A DNA stretch of 41,457 nt, taken from NCBI GenBank assembly GCA_028872015.1, contig JAGWLO010000030.1, positions 1 to 41,457 of the forward strand. The letters are read 5' to 3'. Below, in pieces: positions 8,850 to 19,469 of this stretch. Positions within the stretch are counted from its first letter, which is position 1. Each line of letters starts with the position of its first letter. The notes beneath the pieces are model-generated. The model saw only the letters and a list, made by a program, of their open reading frames with translations. It was not told the origin of the DNA and made no database searches. The translations under genes and the position numbers were made by a program. The DNA is from Burkholderiales bacterium. Lineage in GTDB: Bacteria; Pseudomonadota; Gammaproteobacteria; Burkholderiales; Burkholderiaceae_C.

Positions 8850-9766
8850 GGCGCGGGCCAGGTGGCCAGCAGCAGGCCGGCCAGCGCCAGCGCGAAGGCC
8901 GCCACGTGCCAGCGGCTGAAGGCCTCGCCCAGCACCCCCACGCCGACCAGCGCCGCCGTCACCGGCAGCATCACCGTGAACACGCCGGCGCGCGACGAAG
9001 GCACGTGGCGCAGGCCCTGCATCCACAGCCACACGCTGGCCACGCTGGCGGCCAGCGCGTAGAAGACCAGCAGGCCCCAGGCCGGCCCGGCGACGGCCGC
9101 GAAGTCGAACCCGCGCGCCTGCCCGAGCGCCAGCGGCGTGACCAGCGCCAGGCCCCACAGGTTGATCAGCGCGCTGATGCGCCGTGGCGCCACCTGCGCG
9201 GTCAGCCGCTTGCCGATGACCACGTAAGCCGCCTCGCAGAACACGGCCCCCAGCAGCAGGGCATGTCCCAACAGCGGTGCCGTGGCCGATGCCGCTGCGA
9301 CCTCCCCCGGCGACGCCGGCCCCGCGTGGCGCGCGAGGGCCAGCAGCGCGATGCCCAGCGCCGCGCAGCCGATGGCCGCGGCCACGCGCGGCACGATGCG
9401 CTCGCCCAGGAACAGCCGCGACAGCAGCGCCACGGCGGCGGGGATCGCGGCCATGGTCACGCCGGCGGCCAGCGCCGAGGTCAGCGCCACGCCGTACAGC
9501 ATGAGCAGGCTGAACAGGAAGTTGCCCAGAAAGCTCTCCCAGAACAGCAGCCGGCGGTCGCGGCCCGACAGCGCCGGCTCGCCGGGCCGGCGGCGCACCC
9601 AGGGCAGCATCGCCAGCGCCGCGATGGCGAAGCGCAGCCACGCCAGCAGCAGCACCGGGAACGCCGCCACCAGCAGCCGCGACAGGCCGACGTAGCTGCC
9701 GACCAGCGCCATGCTGGCGGCCAGGCTCGCATACGCGAGCCAGGGCACGGCCCGGGGCGGCGTCAC
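8816..9766 (-). CDS. DMT superfamily (EamA) transporter
   Basis: A 316-residue membrane protein with about ten hydrophobic helices in two repeated five-helix halves, as in EamA/RhaT-type drug/metabolite transporters. Each half ends with the expected motif: ALTSALAAGVTMAAIPAAVALLS in the first, SSRAGVFTVMLPVTAALVG in the second, followed by GE (LGEAF). It starts at GTG eight bases after the TonB-receptor stop, so it is probably the last gene of the long minus-strand transcript. Substrates of this family are diverse (amino acids, nucleosides, polyamine-like amines), and none is indicated here. Confidence 0.88.
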   Translation of the reverse strand: MTPPRAVPWLAYASLAASMALVGSYVGLSRLLVAAFPVLLLAWLRFAIAALAMLPWVRRRPGEPALSGRDRRLLFWESFLGNFLFSLLMLYGVALTSALAAGVTMAAIPAAVALLSRLFLGERIVPRVAAAIGCAALGIALLALARHAGPASPGEVAAASATAPLLGHALLLGAVFCEAAYVVIGKRLTAQVAPRRISALINLWGLALVTPLALGQARGFDFAAVAGPAWGLLVFYALAASVASVWLWMQGLRHVPSSRAGVFTVMLPVTAALVGVGVLGEAFSRWHVAAFALALAGLLLATWPAPQAPPAPERRA

Positions 9767-9774
9767 CGCAGGCG

Positions 9775-12453
9775 TCAGAAGGTGTAGGTCGCGCCGATGT
9801 TGAAGTAGCGGCCGATCGCGCCGTCCTGGTGCAGTGCCGGGTTGTAGGGCGCACCGCCGTTCTGCGCGCCGTTGCCGGCGGAGCCGAAGGTCTGCAGATC
9901 GTACGGGGCGTGGCGGTCGAACAGGTTGACGATCGATCCCTGCAGGCTCAGCTTCGGGGTGAGGGCGTAGCGCGCCGCCAGGTTGAAGGTGGTGAACGAG
10001 GGCACCTGGCAGAAGCCCTGCGCCGCCGGCCCGACGCCGTTGGGGAAGGTGTAGCTGAGCGCGGTGTTGCAGTCGGGGATGCCGTAGGAAGTGTCGAGCA
10101 CGCTGATGCCGCTGACGTAGTTGAGCGTGCCCGTCAGCTCCATCGGCCCGCGGCGGTAGGTGGTCGTCAGCGCCATCCGATCCCTGGGCGAGCCGGTGTC
10201 CCCGGAGACGAAGCCGGGGCCGTGCGTGCCCGCCATCGCGTAGGTGCTGCCGAAGTAGGTGACGTCGTAGCGGAACATGCGCGTGAAGTTCAGCTCGGTG
10301 CTCAGCCGCTCGCCCTCGCCCAGCCTGAAGGCGAGCCGCAGGTCCAGGTCGATGCCGTTCGTGTGGGTCTTGTTGCCGTTCACGAACTTGTAGGTCTCGT
10401 ACAGGATGTTGCCGGCCGAGTCCCGGTAGATCTGCGCCAGGTAGGGGTTGTTGGGCGAGGTGGCGGGGTTCAACGGGTCGTAGGCGCCGGCCACCTGGAT
10501 CGAGCCCAGCAGGCCGGGCGAGGTGATCTGGTTGCTGATCGTGATGTCGTAGTAGTCGAGCGAGAAGTTCATCACCTGGTTGGGCTCGAAGATGACCCCC
10601 AGGGTGTACGAGGTCGACTTCTCCGGCTTCAGGTCGGGGTTGGACAGCTGCAGCTGCGGGAACTGCACCGGCGCCCCGGTGAGGGGGTCGGCCACCTGCG
10701 CCAGCACGCCCGAGGTCGAGCCCGAGACCCCCCGCTCCGCCGCGTTCGGGGCGCGGAACCCCTTGGCATAGGTGCCGCGCAGCGTGAGCGCCTTCGCCGG
10801 CATGTACTTGAAGCCGATCTTCGGCGTGGTCGAGCTGCCGTAGGTGTTGTAGTGGTCGGTGCGCACCGCCGCATCGAGCTCCAGCGACTTGAGCAGGGGT
10901 GCCACGATTTCCGCGTAGGCCGCGGCGATCTGCTGGCTGCCGACGGCGAACGAGTAGATCGGCGAGCTCTGGTCACCCGAGGCGAACGAGGCCGGGAACT
11001 GCTCGTCGAGCGACTTGTGCACCAGGTCGACGCCCAGGCCCAGCGACAGCGGGCCGCCGGGGAGGTTGACGGTGTCGCGAGACGCATGCAGGCTGGCGAA
11101 GCTGAGGTCGCTTTGCGAGGTGGCCGATGCCGGCGGCGCGATCGAGCCGTAGGTGGCGGCCGTGACGCCGGGCAGGGGCTGGTACGGGTTGGCCGGCGGG
11201 GCGGCGGGGATCGGGTAGCTGCCCTTGGCCACGGCCGCGGCCAGGCCGCTGGCGCTGATGAAGTTGGTCTCGCGCAGCTGGGTCCGCGCCCGCGTCCAGC
11301 CGAGCGAGGCGTCCACGTCCCAGTCGCCCACCGAACCGTTGAGCTCGGCCACCAGGCGGTAGGAGGTGGTGTCGGCCTTCTGCGTCTGGGGGCCCACGTC
11401 GGTGAGCGTCAGGCCCCCGGCACTCACGACCGACGCGGGCACGGGGATGTTGACGCTGCCCACCACCGGGTTGTTGTAGGTGGCGGGGCCCCACTGCAGG
11501 GTCGAGATCGACAGCTGCGTGCCCGTGGCATCGAGGCCGTAGGCGTTGAACACGCCGACCTGGGTGGCCTGGCTGTTGAAGACCGAGGCCTGCACGTTGG
11601 CCTGCCAGTCGGCGTTGAGCCGCTTGGTCACGCGCACCAGCCCGTTCAGGCTCTGCGTCTGCGGCTGCAACTGGTAGTAGGGGCTGCCGCCGCTGCTGAG
11701 GTCGACGCCGCCGTAGGGGGTCCAGTCGGTGATCGACAGGTAGGGCCGGCGGCTCAGCAGGATGGCATCCTGGTGCCGGTATTCCAGCGAGCCGTAGGCG
11801 TTGAAGCCATCGGTGTCGAGGTTGCCGTAGCCGTGCGTGAGCGCCACGTGGACGCTGTTGCCGTCCCGCTTCGAGGAGGTGCCGGCCTCGGCCGTGACGC
11901 GGGTGCCGACGTAGCTCTTCTTCAGGATCACGTTGACCACGCCGGCCATCGCATCCGAGCCGTAGACCGCCGATGCGCCGTCCTTCAGGATCTCGATGCG
12001 CTCCACCGCGTCGAAGGGAATGGACGACAGGTCGACGAAATCGCGCTCGCCGTCGTCGGGCATGGGGTACGGCGCCATCCGGTGGCCGTTGATCAGCACG
12101 AGCGTGGCGCCCACCGTCAGGCCGCGCAGCGACACCCCGCCGCCACCGGCCGCGAACGCGCTGGCATTGGCCTGCGTCAGGGAGCCCATGTTGTTGGCCG
12201 TGATGCCGTGCAGCACGTCGCTGATGCTGGTGTAGCCCGACTGCTTGAGGTCGTCGGCCGTCAGCGTCTGCACCGGGCTGGGCGTCTCGGCCGAGGTGCG
12301 GCGGATGTTCGATCCGGTGATCACGACCTTGTCCGAGCGGGCATCGGTCGCGGCGGGCTTGTCCTGCGCGAGCGCCGCGGTGGCGGTCAAGGCCAGGGCG
12401 ACGGCGGCCGTGATGTCGGACCAGCGCGAGGGGACGCGGGAATGTCGGCGCAT
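9775..12453 (-). CDS. TonB-dependent outer-membrane receptor
   Basis: An 892-residue outer-membrane receptor that would import a scarce ligand using TonB/ExbBD energy. The signal peptide ends near AALAQ (residue 29) and is followed by a TonB-box-like stretch (DKVVITGSNIRR). The plug is about 45-165 (TPSPVQTLTADDLKQ, SLRGL, LVLINGHR, VERIEILKDGASAVYGSDAMAGVVNVI). The rest is a beta-barrel with many Tyr/Asn-rich strands, including an IGFKYMPAKALTLRGTYAKG-like strand and a terminal Phe (NIGATYTF). The start at 12453 has GGAG nine bases upstream. There is no sigma-regulator signalling extension. It lies 107 bases after potI, hinting at coregulation with polyamine genes, but the ligand is unknown. 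Confidence 0.92.
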   Translation of the reverse strand: MRRHSRVPSRWSDITAAVALALTATAALAQDKPAATDARSDKVVITGSNIRRTSAETPSPVQTLTADDLKQSGYTSISDVLHGITANNMGSLTQANASAFAAGGGGVSLRGLTVGATLVLINGHRMAPYPMPDDGERDFVDLSSIPFDAVERIEILKDGASAVYGSDAMAGVVNVILKKSYVGTRVTAEAGTSSKRDGNSVHVALTHGYGNLDTDGFNAYGSLEYRHQDAILLSRRPYLSITDWTPYGGVDLSSGGSPYYQLQPQTQSLNGLVRVTKRLNADWQANVQASVFNSQATQVGVFNAYGLDATGTQLSISTLQWGPATYNNPVVGSVNIPVPASVVSAGGLTLTDVGPQTQKADTTSYRLVAELNGSVGDWDVDASLGWTRARTQLRETNFISASGLAAAVAKGSYPIPAAPPANPYQPLPGVTAATYGSIAPPASATSQSDLSFASLHASRDTVNLPGGPLSLGLGVDLVHKSLDEQFPASFASGDQSSPIYSFAVGSQQIAAAYAEIVAPLLKSLELDAAVRTDHYNTYGSSTTPKIGFKYMPAKALTLRGTYAKGFRAPNAAERGVSGSTSGVLAQVADPLTGAPVQFPQLQLSNPDLKPEKSTSYTLGVIFEPNQVMNFSLDYYDITISNQITSPGLLGSIQVAGAYDPLNPATSPNNPYLAQIYRDSAGNILYETYKFVNGNKTHTNGIDLDLRLAFRLGEGERLSTELNFTRMFRYDVTYFGSTYAMAGTHGPGFVSGDTGSPRDRMALTTTYRRGPMELTGTLNYVSGISVLDTSYGIPDCNTALSYTFPNGVGPAAQGFCQVPSFTTFNLAARYALTPKLSLQGSIVNLFDRHAPYDLQTFGSAGNGAQNGGAPYNPALHQDGAIGRYFNIGATYTF

Positions 12454-12560
12454 GCAGATGTCTCCGTCAGGGTGGGGTGGGTCGGGTGGGAGGGCCGGGA
12501 TCGGGCTGGTGCAGGCTGGAAGCAAGTGACAAGCCAGCCCGGGTGGAAGCGGCCGGGACG

Positions 12561-13400
12561 TCAGGCCCGCGCGGCGGCGGCCAGGTCGGCAGCGCGCTGG
12601 CGCTCGGCACGCGCGATCAGCCAGCTGGCGATGGCCACGCCCGTGGCCACCACCGCCACGCTGACCGTGGCGACCACGTTGACGCTGGGGTTCAGGCCCA
12701 GCCGCGCGCGCGAGAAGATCACCAGCGGCAGCGTGGTCGAGCCGGGGCCGGACAGGAAGTTGGAGATGACGACGTCGTCGAGCGAGATCGTGAACGTGAG
12801 CAGCCAGGCCGACACCAGCGACTGCGCGATCATCGGCAGCGTCACCAGCCAGAACACCTGCGCCGGGCGCGCGCCGAGGTCCATCGCCGCCTCTTCCAGC
12901 TGCGGGTTCAGCTCCTGCAGCCGCGCGCGCACCACCACCGTGGCATAGGCCATGCCGATGAGCAGGTGGCCGAACCAGATCGTCATGAGCCCGCGGTCGG
13001 GGCCGCCGAAGTCGTGCTGCACGCTCACCAGCAGCAGCAGCAGCGACAGGCCCACCACCACTTCGGGCATCACCAGCGGCGCGTTCACCATGCCGGCGAA
13101 CAGCGTGCGGCCGAAGAAGCGCTTGTACTTGACGAGCGTGAACGCCGCCAGCGTGCCCAGCAGCACCGAGCCGCAGGCCGTGAGCAGCGCGATCTTCAGG
13201 CTCAGCACCACGGCCGACAGCAGCTCGGTGTCGCCGCGCACCGCGGCATACCACTTCAGCGTGAAGCCGCGCCACTGGTTGGGCAGCGGCGAATCGTTGA
13301 ACGAGTACACCACCAGCGCCACGATGGGCAGGAAGAGGAAGGCGTAGCCGGCCGCGAGCCAGGCGCGGCCGAGGGCGACGTTGAAGCGCGACGATTTCAT
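12561..13400 (-). CDS. potI: Putrescine ABC transporter permease PotI
   Basis: This 279-residue inner-membrane permease is the second permease of a polyamine importer. It has six predicted helices, a first cytoplasmic Arg-rich turn, the family periplasmic segment SFNDSPLPNQWRGFTLKWY, and the EAA loop EEAAMDLGARPAQVFWLVTLP that contacts the ATPase. The region SAWLLTFTISLDDVVISNFLSGPGSTTLP is characteristic of PotI/PotC. The gene is seven bases after potH and is the last of potFGHI. Confidence 0.93.
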   Translation of the reverse strand: MKSSRFNVALGRAWLAAGYAFLFLPIVALVVYSFNDSPLPNQWRGFTLKWYAAVRGDTELLSAVVLSLKIALLTACGSVLLGTLAAFTLVKYKRFFGRTLFAGMVNAPLVMPEVVVGLSLLLLLVSVQHDFGGPDRGLMTIWFGHLLIGMAYATVVVRARLQELNPQLEEAAMDLGARPAQVFWLVTLPMIAQSLVSAWLLTFTISLDDVVISNFLSGPGSTTLPLVIFSRARLGLNPSVNVVATVSVAVVATGVAIASWLIARAERQRAADLAAAARA

Positions 13401-13407
13401 GGCCGCC

Positions 13408-14354
13408 TCATCGACGCTCCTGGGCCTCGGCCTGGTACTTGTTGAAGATGGCCAGCGGCACGATGATGAGCAGGATCATCACCACCGCCACGGTGGAGGC
13501 CATCGGCCAGTCGTTGTTGGAGAAGAACTCGTCCCAGATCACGCGGCCGATCATCAGCGTGCCGGGGCCGCCCAGCAGCTCGGGGATCACGTACTCGCCG
13601 ACGCAGGGGATGAAGACCAGCATCGCGCCGGCGATGATGCCGGCCTTGGACAGCGGCACCGTCACCTTCCAGAAGCCCACCCAGGGCGTGGCGCCCAGGT
13701 CGGCCGCGGCCTCGAGCAGGCGCAGGTCCATCTTGGCCAGGTTGGCATACAGCGGCAGGATCATGAACGGCAGGTAGCTGTAGACCATGCCCACCATGAG
13801 CGAGAACGGCGTGTTCATGAAGCGGCCCGGCTCGCCGATCAGGCCGGCTGCGAGCAGGAGCTGGTCCAGGTGCAGGCGCACCAGCACATCCGCGACCAGG
13901 CCGTTGTCGGACAGCAGCCCCTTCCAGGCATACACGCGCAGCAGGAATGAGGTCCAGAAGGGCAGCATCACCAGCATCAGCAGCGCCGGCTGCACGCTGC
14001 TGCGCGCGCGCGCCATGAAGTAGGCGAAGGGGTAGCCGATGAGCAGGCACACCACGGTGGTGACGGCGGCGAACTCGAGGCTGTTGGCGTAGGCGCGGAA
14101 GTACAGGTCGTCCTGCGCCAGGAAGACGTAGTTCGACAGCTTGATCGTCAGCGTGATGGCGCCGTCGGCGAAGGACATCAGGTTCTTGACCGTGACATCG
14201 CCCATCTCGCTGATGCTGATCTTGCCGACGATCAGGAACGGCAGCAGGAAGAACACGATCAGGAACAGGAAAGGCACCCCGATCACCAGGCGTCGTCCGC
14301 TGAACAGCCGGCCCGGCCGGGGCCGGGCCTGCAGGGGCCGCATCAGGGCCGCCC

Positions 14355-14358
<4 letters not shown>
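13408..14358 (-). CDS. potH: Putrescine ABC transporter permease PotH
   Basis: A 316-residue permease pairing with PotI. After a basic N-terminus a strong first helix (IGVPFLFLIVFFLLPFLIVG) is followed by a periplasmic loop and five more helices. Family marks are YAWKGLLSDNGLV, the loop EAAADLGATPWVGFWKVTVPLSKAGI (the EAA motif), and FIPCVGEYVIPELLGGPGTLMIG. It overlaps the ATPase gene by ATGA, so ATPase and permease are translated together. Confidence 0.93.
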
Positions 14359-15455
<1,097 letters not shown>

Positions 15456-15460
15456 GTGGT

Positions 15461-16612
15461 TCAGAACCCGCTCTTGAAGGAGGTGAAGGTGCGCGTCATC
15501 AGGCGGCGCCGGTCGTTGGTGAGGGCATCGGGGGGCACCATCCGGGCCAGCTGCGCCGGCGTGAGGAAGATGCTGGGGTTGGACGCCACTTCGGGCCGGA
15601 TGTAGGGCCGCGACGCGAGGTTGGGGTTGGCGTAGAAGACGTGGTTGGTCAGCGCCGCGTGCACCTGCGGACGCAGGATGTAGTCGATCCAGCGCTGGGC
15701 GTTCTGGGGGTGGGGCGCATCGGCCGGGATGGCCATGGTGTCGAAGAACAGCAGGCCGCCGCTGTCGGGGATCAGGGCCTCGATGTCCTGCCCGGTGTGC
15801 GCCTGCAGCGCGCGCCGGCGCGCGATGTTGATGTCGCCCGTCCAGCCCAGCACCACGCAGACCGAGCCGTCGGCCACCTCGTTGATGTAGCCGGCCGAGC
15901 TGAACAAGGTCACGTAGGGCCGCACCGCCTTCAGCAGCGCGCCGGCGGCGGCGTAGTCGGCCGGATCGCGGCTGTAGGCCGGCCGGCCCAGGTAGTGCAG
16001 CGCCACCGGCAGCACCTCGGTGGCGGAGTCCAGAAAGCTCACGCCGCAGCGCGTGAGCCGGCGCATGTACGCGGGCTTGAACACCAGGTCCCAGGCGTTG
16101 GCGGGCATCGGCAGCGGGCCCAGCGCCGCCTTCACCTTGGCCACGTTGATGCCCACCGTGGTGTAGCCCCAGAGCCAGTCCACGAGGTACTGGTTGCCGG
16201 GGTCGACCTTGGCCAGCGCGGCCTGGATCGCGGGGTCGAGGTTCTTGAGGTTCGGGATCTGCGCCTTGTCGAGCTTGCGCAGCAGGCCGCCGTCGATCAG
16301 CAGCTTGGCCCAGTTCGACGACGGCACCACGATGTCGTAGCCGGTGCCGCCGGCCACCAGCTTGGCGTAGACGACCTCGTTGTTGTCGAAGCTGTCGTAG
16401 CGCACCTGGATGCCGGTTTCCTTCTCGAAATTGCGGATCGTGTCGGGTGCGATGTAGTCCGACCAGTTGTAGATGTTGAGCACCTTGGCCTCGGGGGCCG
16501 GCGCGGCGGCGTGGGCAGCGCCAGCGACCGAAGCCGCGGCCCAGGCCAAGGCCAGGGCCACGCCTGCGAGCGGGCTGCGCCGGCGCTTCACGGGGGCCGG
16601 GGCCAAGGCCAT
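15461..16612 (-). CDS. potF: Periplasmic putrescine-binding protein PotF
   Basis: A 383-residue polyamine-binding protein with a Sec signal peptide (KRRR, hydrophobic helix, AGAAHA cleavage region near 35). The mature N-terminus KVLNIYNWSDYIAPDTI is the hallmark of PotF/PotD/SpuD. Other family pieces are FEKETGIQVRYDSFDNNE, YDIVVPSSNWAKLLI, WGYTTVGINV and the tail KSGF. The ATG at 16612 is taken, and GTG at 16645 is possible. Neither has a good ribosome site, suggesting coupling to the aminotransferase gene 47 bases upstream. Whether it prefers putrescine or spermidine cannot be read from sequence. Confidence 0.92.
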   Translation of the reverse strand: MALAPAPVKRRRSPLAGVALALAWAAASVAGAAHAAAPAPEAKVLNIYNWSDYIAPDTIRNFEKETGIQVRYDSFDNNEVVYAKLVAGGTGYDIVVPSSNWAKLLIDGGLLRKLDKAQIPNLKNLDPAIQAALAKVDPGNQYLVDWLWGYTTVGINVAKVKAALGPLPMPANAWDLVFKPAYMRRLTRCGVSFLDSATEVLPVALHYLGRPAYSRDPADYAAAGALLKAVRPYVTLFSSAGYINEVADGSVCVVLGWTGDINIARRRALQAHTGQDIEALIPDSGGLLFFDTMAIPADAPHPQNAQRWIDYILRPQVHAALTNHVFYANPNLASRPYIRPEVASNPSIFLTPAQLARMVPPDALTNDRRRLMTRTFTSFKSGF

Positions 16613-16659
16613 GGCGGGGGCGGGGGCGGGGCTGGCGGTCGGCACGCTGGGGCGGGAGT

Positions 16660-18036
16660 CTAAGACAGCCAACCCTGGCGCTGCGCATCGGCCAGCGTGA
16701 GGTCGAGGCAGCGCCGCACGAGCGCCATCAGCTCGTCGATCTGGCCGCGCGTGATCACCAGCGGTGGCGCCACGATCATGCGGTCGCCCACGGCGCGCAT
16801 GACCAGGCCCTCGCGGAAGCAGTGGCCGCGGCAGACCATGCCGATCTCGAGCTCTTCGGCGAAGGGCCGGCGGTGCGCCGGGTCCTTGAGCAGCAGGATC
16901 GCGCCCATCAGGCCGCAGGTCTCGGCGTCGCCCACCAGCGGGTGGCCGCGCAGCGCGGCGTACTGCTCGGCGAGATAGGGTCCGACATCGTCGTGCACAT
17001 GCTCGACCAGGCGCAGCTCGCGGATCAGCTTCAGGTTGGCCAGCGCCACCGCGCAGGCCACCGGGTGGCCGGAGTAGGTGTAGCCGTGGTTGAACTCGCC
17101 GCCCCGCTCGATCAGCACCCGCGCGACGCGCTCGCCGACCATCACGCCGCCCAGCGGCACGTAGCCGCTGGTCACGCCCTTGGCGAAGGTCATGAGGTCG
17201 GGGCGGAAGCCGAAGGTCTCGCAGCCGAACCAGCGCCCGGTGCGGCCGAAGCCGCAGATGACCTCGTCGCTGACGAGCAGCACGCCGTACTTGTCGCAGA
17301 TGCGCTGGATCTCGGGCCAGTAGGTGGCCGGCGGGATGATCACGCCGCCGGCGCCCTGCACCGGCTCGCCGATGAAGGCGGCCACCTTGCCGGGGCCGAT
17401 GGCCAGGATCTCGTCTTCCAGCCAGCGCGCGGCCACCAGCCCGAACTCGTCCGCCGTCAGGCCCTGGCCATGGGCATGGAAGTACGGCTGCTCGATGTGC
17501 GCGATGCCCGGGATCGGCAGTCCGCCCTGGGCGTGCATGCCGCTCATGCCGCCCAGCGACGCGCCGGCCATGGTGGAGCCGTGGTAGGCGTTGCGGCGGC
17601 TGATGAGCACCTGGCGTTCGGGCTGGCCCAGCAGGTCCCAGTAGCGACGCACCATGCGCACCACGGTGTCGTTGCCCTCCGAGCCCGAACCGGCGAAGAA
17701 CACGTGCTGGAACTGCGGCGGCGTCACCTCGGCCAGCAGCTCGGCCAGCTCGATCGCCGGCGGCGTGGCGGTCTGGAAGAACGCGTTGTAGAAGGGCAGC
17801 TGCTGCATCTGCCGCGTGGCGGCGTCGACCAGCGCCTGCTGGCCGTAGCCGACGTTGACGCACCACAGGCCGCTCATCGCGTCGAGCAGCCGGTGGCCGT
17901 CGCTGTCCCACAGGTAGATGCCCTCGGCCCGCGTGATGATGCGGGCGCCCTTTCTGGCCAGGCCCTGGAAGTCGGTGAAGGGGTGCAGGAAGTGCGCGGC
18001 GTCGGCAGCCTGCCATTGCGGGGTGGTGCGGTGCAT
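16660..18036 (-). CDS. spuC: Putrescine--pyruvate aminotransferase SpuC
   Basis: A 458-residue class III PLP transaminase that would convert putrescine and pyruvate to 4-aminobutanal and alanine. Seen: DAMSGLWCVNVGYGQ, the PLP-phosphate region AGSGSEGNDT (about 115-124), YHGST, Asp257 in VSDEVICGFGRTG and the PLP lysine Lys286 in TFAKGVTSGYVPLGG. The pattern is that of SpuC from pseudomonads. The ATG at 18036 has AAAGGA six bases upstream, and the TTG at 18051 is less likely. It sits between glutamylputrescine synthetase and the putrescine importer, so transamination and glutamylation routes coexist in one operon. Confidence 0.9.
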   Translation of the reverse strand: MHRTTPQWQAADAAHFLHPFTDFQGLARKGARIITRAEGIYLWDSDGHRLLDAMSGLWCVNVGYGQQALVDAATRQMQQLPFYNAFFQTATPPAIELAELLAEVTPPQFQHVFFAGSGSEGNDTVVRMVRRYWDLLGQPERQVLISRRNAYHGSTMAGASLGGMSGMHAQGGLPIPGIAHIEQPYFHAHGQGLTADEFGLVAARWLEDEILAIGPGKVAAFIGEPVQGAGGVIIPPATYWPEIQRICDKYGVLLVSDEVICGFGRTGRWFGCETFGFRPDLMTFAKGVTSGYVPLGGVMVGERVARVLIERGGEFNHGYTYSGHPVACAVALANLKLIRELRLVEHVHDDVGPYLAEQYAALRGHPLVGDAETCGLMGAILLLKDPAHRRPFAEELEIGMVCRGHCFREGLVMRAVGDRMIVAPPLVITRGQIDELMALVRRCLDLTLADAQRQGWLS

Positions 18037-18047
18037 GGCGGGTCCTT

Positions 18048-19415
18048 TCAAACGTGCAGCAGCAGGTGCTCGCGCTCCCAGGGCGAGATGACCTTCATGA
18101 ACTCGGCGTACTCGATCTCCTTGACCTCGCTGTAGACGGTGACGAACGATTCACCCAGCACCTGCGCCAGCTCGCGCTCGCTGCGCAGCAGCGCCAGCGC
18201 CTCGCCCAGGCTGCGCGGCAGCTGGAAGGCGCCGAGGTAGGCATCGCCCTTGCATTCGGGCGTCGGCTCGAGCCGGTTCTTGATGCCGAGGTAGCCGCAG
18301 GCCAGCGTGGCCGCCAGCGCGACGTAGGGGTTGGCGTCGGCGCCGATGACGCGGTTCTCGACCCGGCGCGCCGCCGCGCTGGCCACCGGGCTGCGGATGC
18401 CCACGGTGCGGTTGTCGGTGCCCCACTGGATGTTGATGGGCGCGGCGTTGCTGCGCACGAGCCGGCGGTAGCTGTTGACGTAGGGCGCGAACAGCGCCAT
18501 CGCCGCCGGCACGTACTTCTGCAGCCCGCCGATGAACCAGTAGAACTCGCGGCTGGGGCTGCCGTCCTCGTTGCTGAAGAGGTTGCGGCCGCTGGCCTTG
18601 TCGACGACGCTGCTGTGGACATGCATCGCGCTGCCCGGCTCGCCGGCGATCGGCTTGGCCATGAAGGTGGCGAACATGTCGTGCCGCATGGCGGCCTCGC
18701 GCACGGTGCGCTTGAAGAAGAAGACCTCGTCGGCCAGGCTCAGCGGGTGGGCGTGGAAGAAGTTGATCTCCATCTGCCCCGCACCCACCTCGTGGATCAG
18801 GGTGTCCACGTTCAGCTCCATCTTCTCGCAGTAGTCGTAGACGTCCTCGAACAGCGGGTCGAACTCGTTGACGGCGTCGATGGAGTAGGCCTGGCGCGAG
18901 GTCTCGGCGCGCCCGCTGCGGCCGATGGGCGCCTTCAGCGGCACGTCGGGGTCGGGGTTGCGCGCCACGAGGTAGAACTCGAGCTCGGGCGCGACCACCG
19001 GGTCCCAGCCTTCGGCGGCGTACAGCTCGCACACCCGGCGCAGCACCGAGCGCGGCGCGAAGGGCACGAGGTTGCCGGCTTTGTCGAAGCAGTCGTGGAT
19101 GACCTGCGCCGTCGGGTCGGTGGCCCAGGGCACGATGCGCACCGTGCTGGGGTCGGGCCGCAGGTGCATGTCCTGGTCGGTCGGGCTGATGACGTCGTAG
19201 TACGGGCCTTCCTCGGGGAACTCGCCGGTCACCCCCATCGCCACCACCGCCTCGGGCAGCCGCATGCCGCGGTCTTCGGTGAACTTCTCGCGCGGCAGGA
19301 TCTTGCCGCGGGCCACGCCGGTGAGGTCGGGCACGAGGCACTCGACCTCGGTCACCCGGTGCTTGTCGAGCCATTGCTCGAGCTCGCTGAAAGTGAATGG
19401 TTCGCGAACCATCAT
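18048..19415 (-). CDS. puuA: Gamma-glutamylputrescine synthetase (glutamine-synthetase family)
   Basis: A 455-residue member of the type I glutamine synthetase family that ligates glutamate to putrescine at the cost of ATP. The N-terminal beta-grasp domain contains CLVPDLTGVARGKILPREKF. The catalytic domain has PELEFYLV, GAGQMEINFFHA, the metal/ATP segment GSAMHVHSSV and the NRTVGIRSPVA and RVENRVIGADANPY motifs. The adenylation-site region of true GlnA is absent. Context (puuB and puuD upstream, spuC and pot genes downstream) fixes the substrate class as polyamine. Two adjacent ATGs (19415, 19412) could start it. Confidence 0.9.
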   Translation of the reverse strand: MMVREPFTFSELEQWLDKHRVTEVECLVPDLTGVARGKILPREKFTEDRGMRLPEAVVAMGVTGEFPEEGPYYDVISPTDQDMHLRPDPSTVRIVPWATDPTAQVIHDCFDKAGNLVPFAPRSVLRRVCELYAAEGWDPVVAPELEFYLVARNPDPDVPLKAPIGRSGRAETSRQAYSIDAVNEFDPLFEDVYDYCEKMELNVDTLIHEVGAGQMEINFFHAHPLSLADEVFFFKRTVREAAMRHDMFATFMAKPIAGEPGSAMHVHSSVVDKASGRNLFSNEDGSPSREFYWFIGGLQKYVPAAMALFAPYVNSYRRLVRSNAAPINIQWGTDNRTVGIRSPVASAAARRVENRVIGADANPYVALAATLACGYLGIKNRLEPTPECKGDAYLGAFQLPRSLGEALALLRSERELAQVLGESFVTVYSEVKEIEYAEFMKVISPWEREHLLLHV

Positions 19416-19469
19416 GTTGCACCTGTGTTCAATGCGGCACCGCAGCCAGGGGCGGTGCCAGGTCCCTCG

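Noticed and set aside
9829..12948. Open frame of about 1000 codons opposite the TonB receptor
   Set aside because: Its composition is Arg/Gly/Val/His-biased without motifs, and the opposite strand encodes a complete receptor with signal peptide and terminal Phe.
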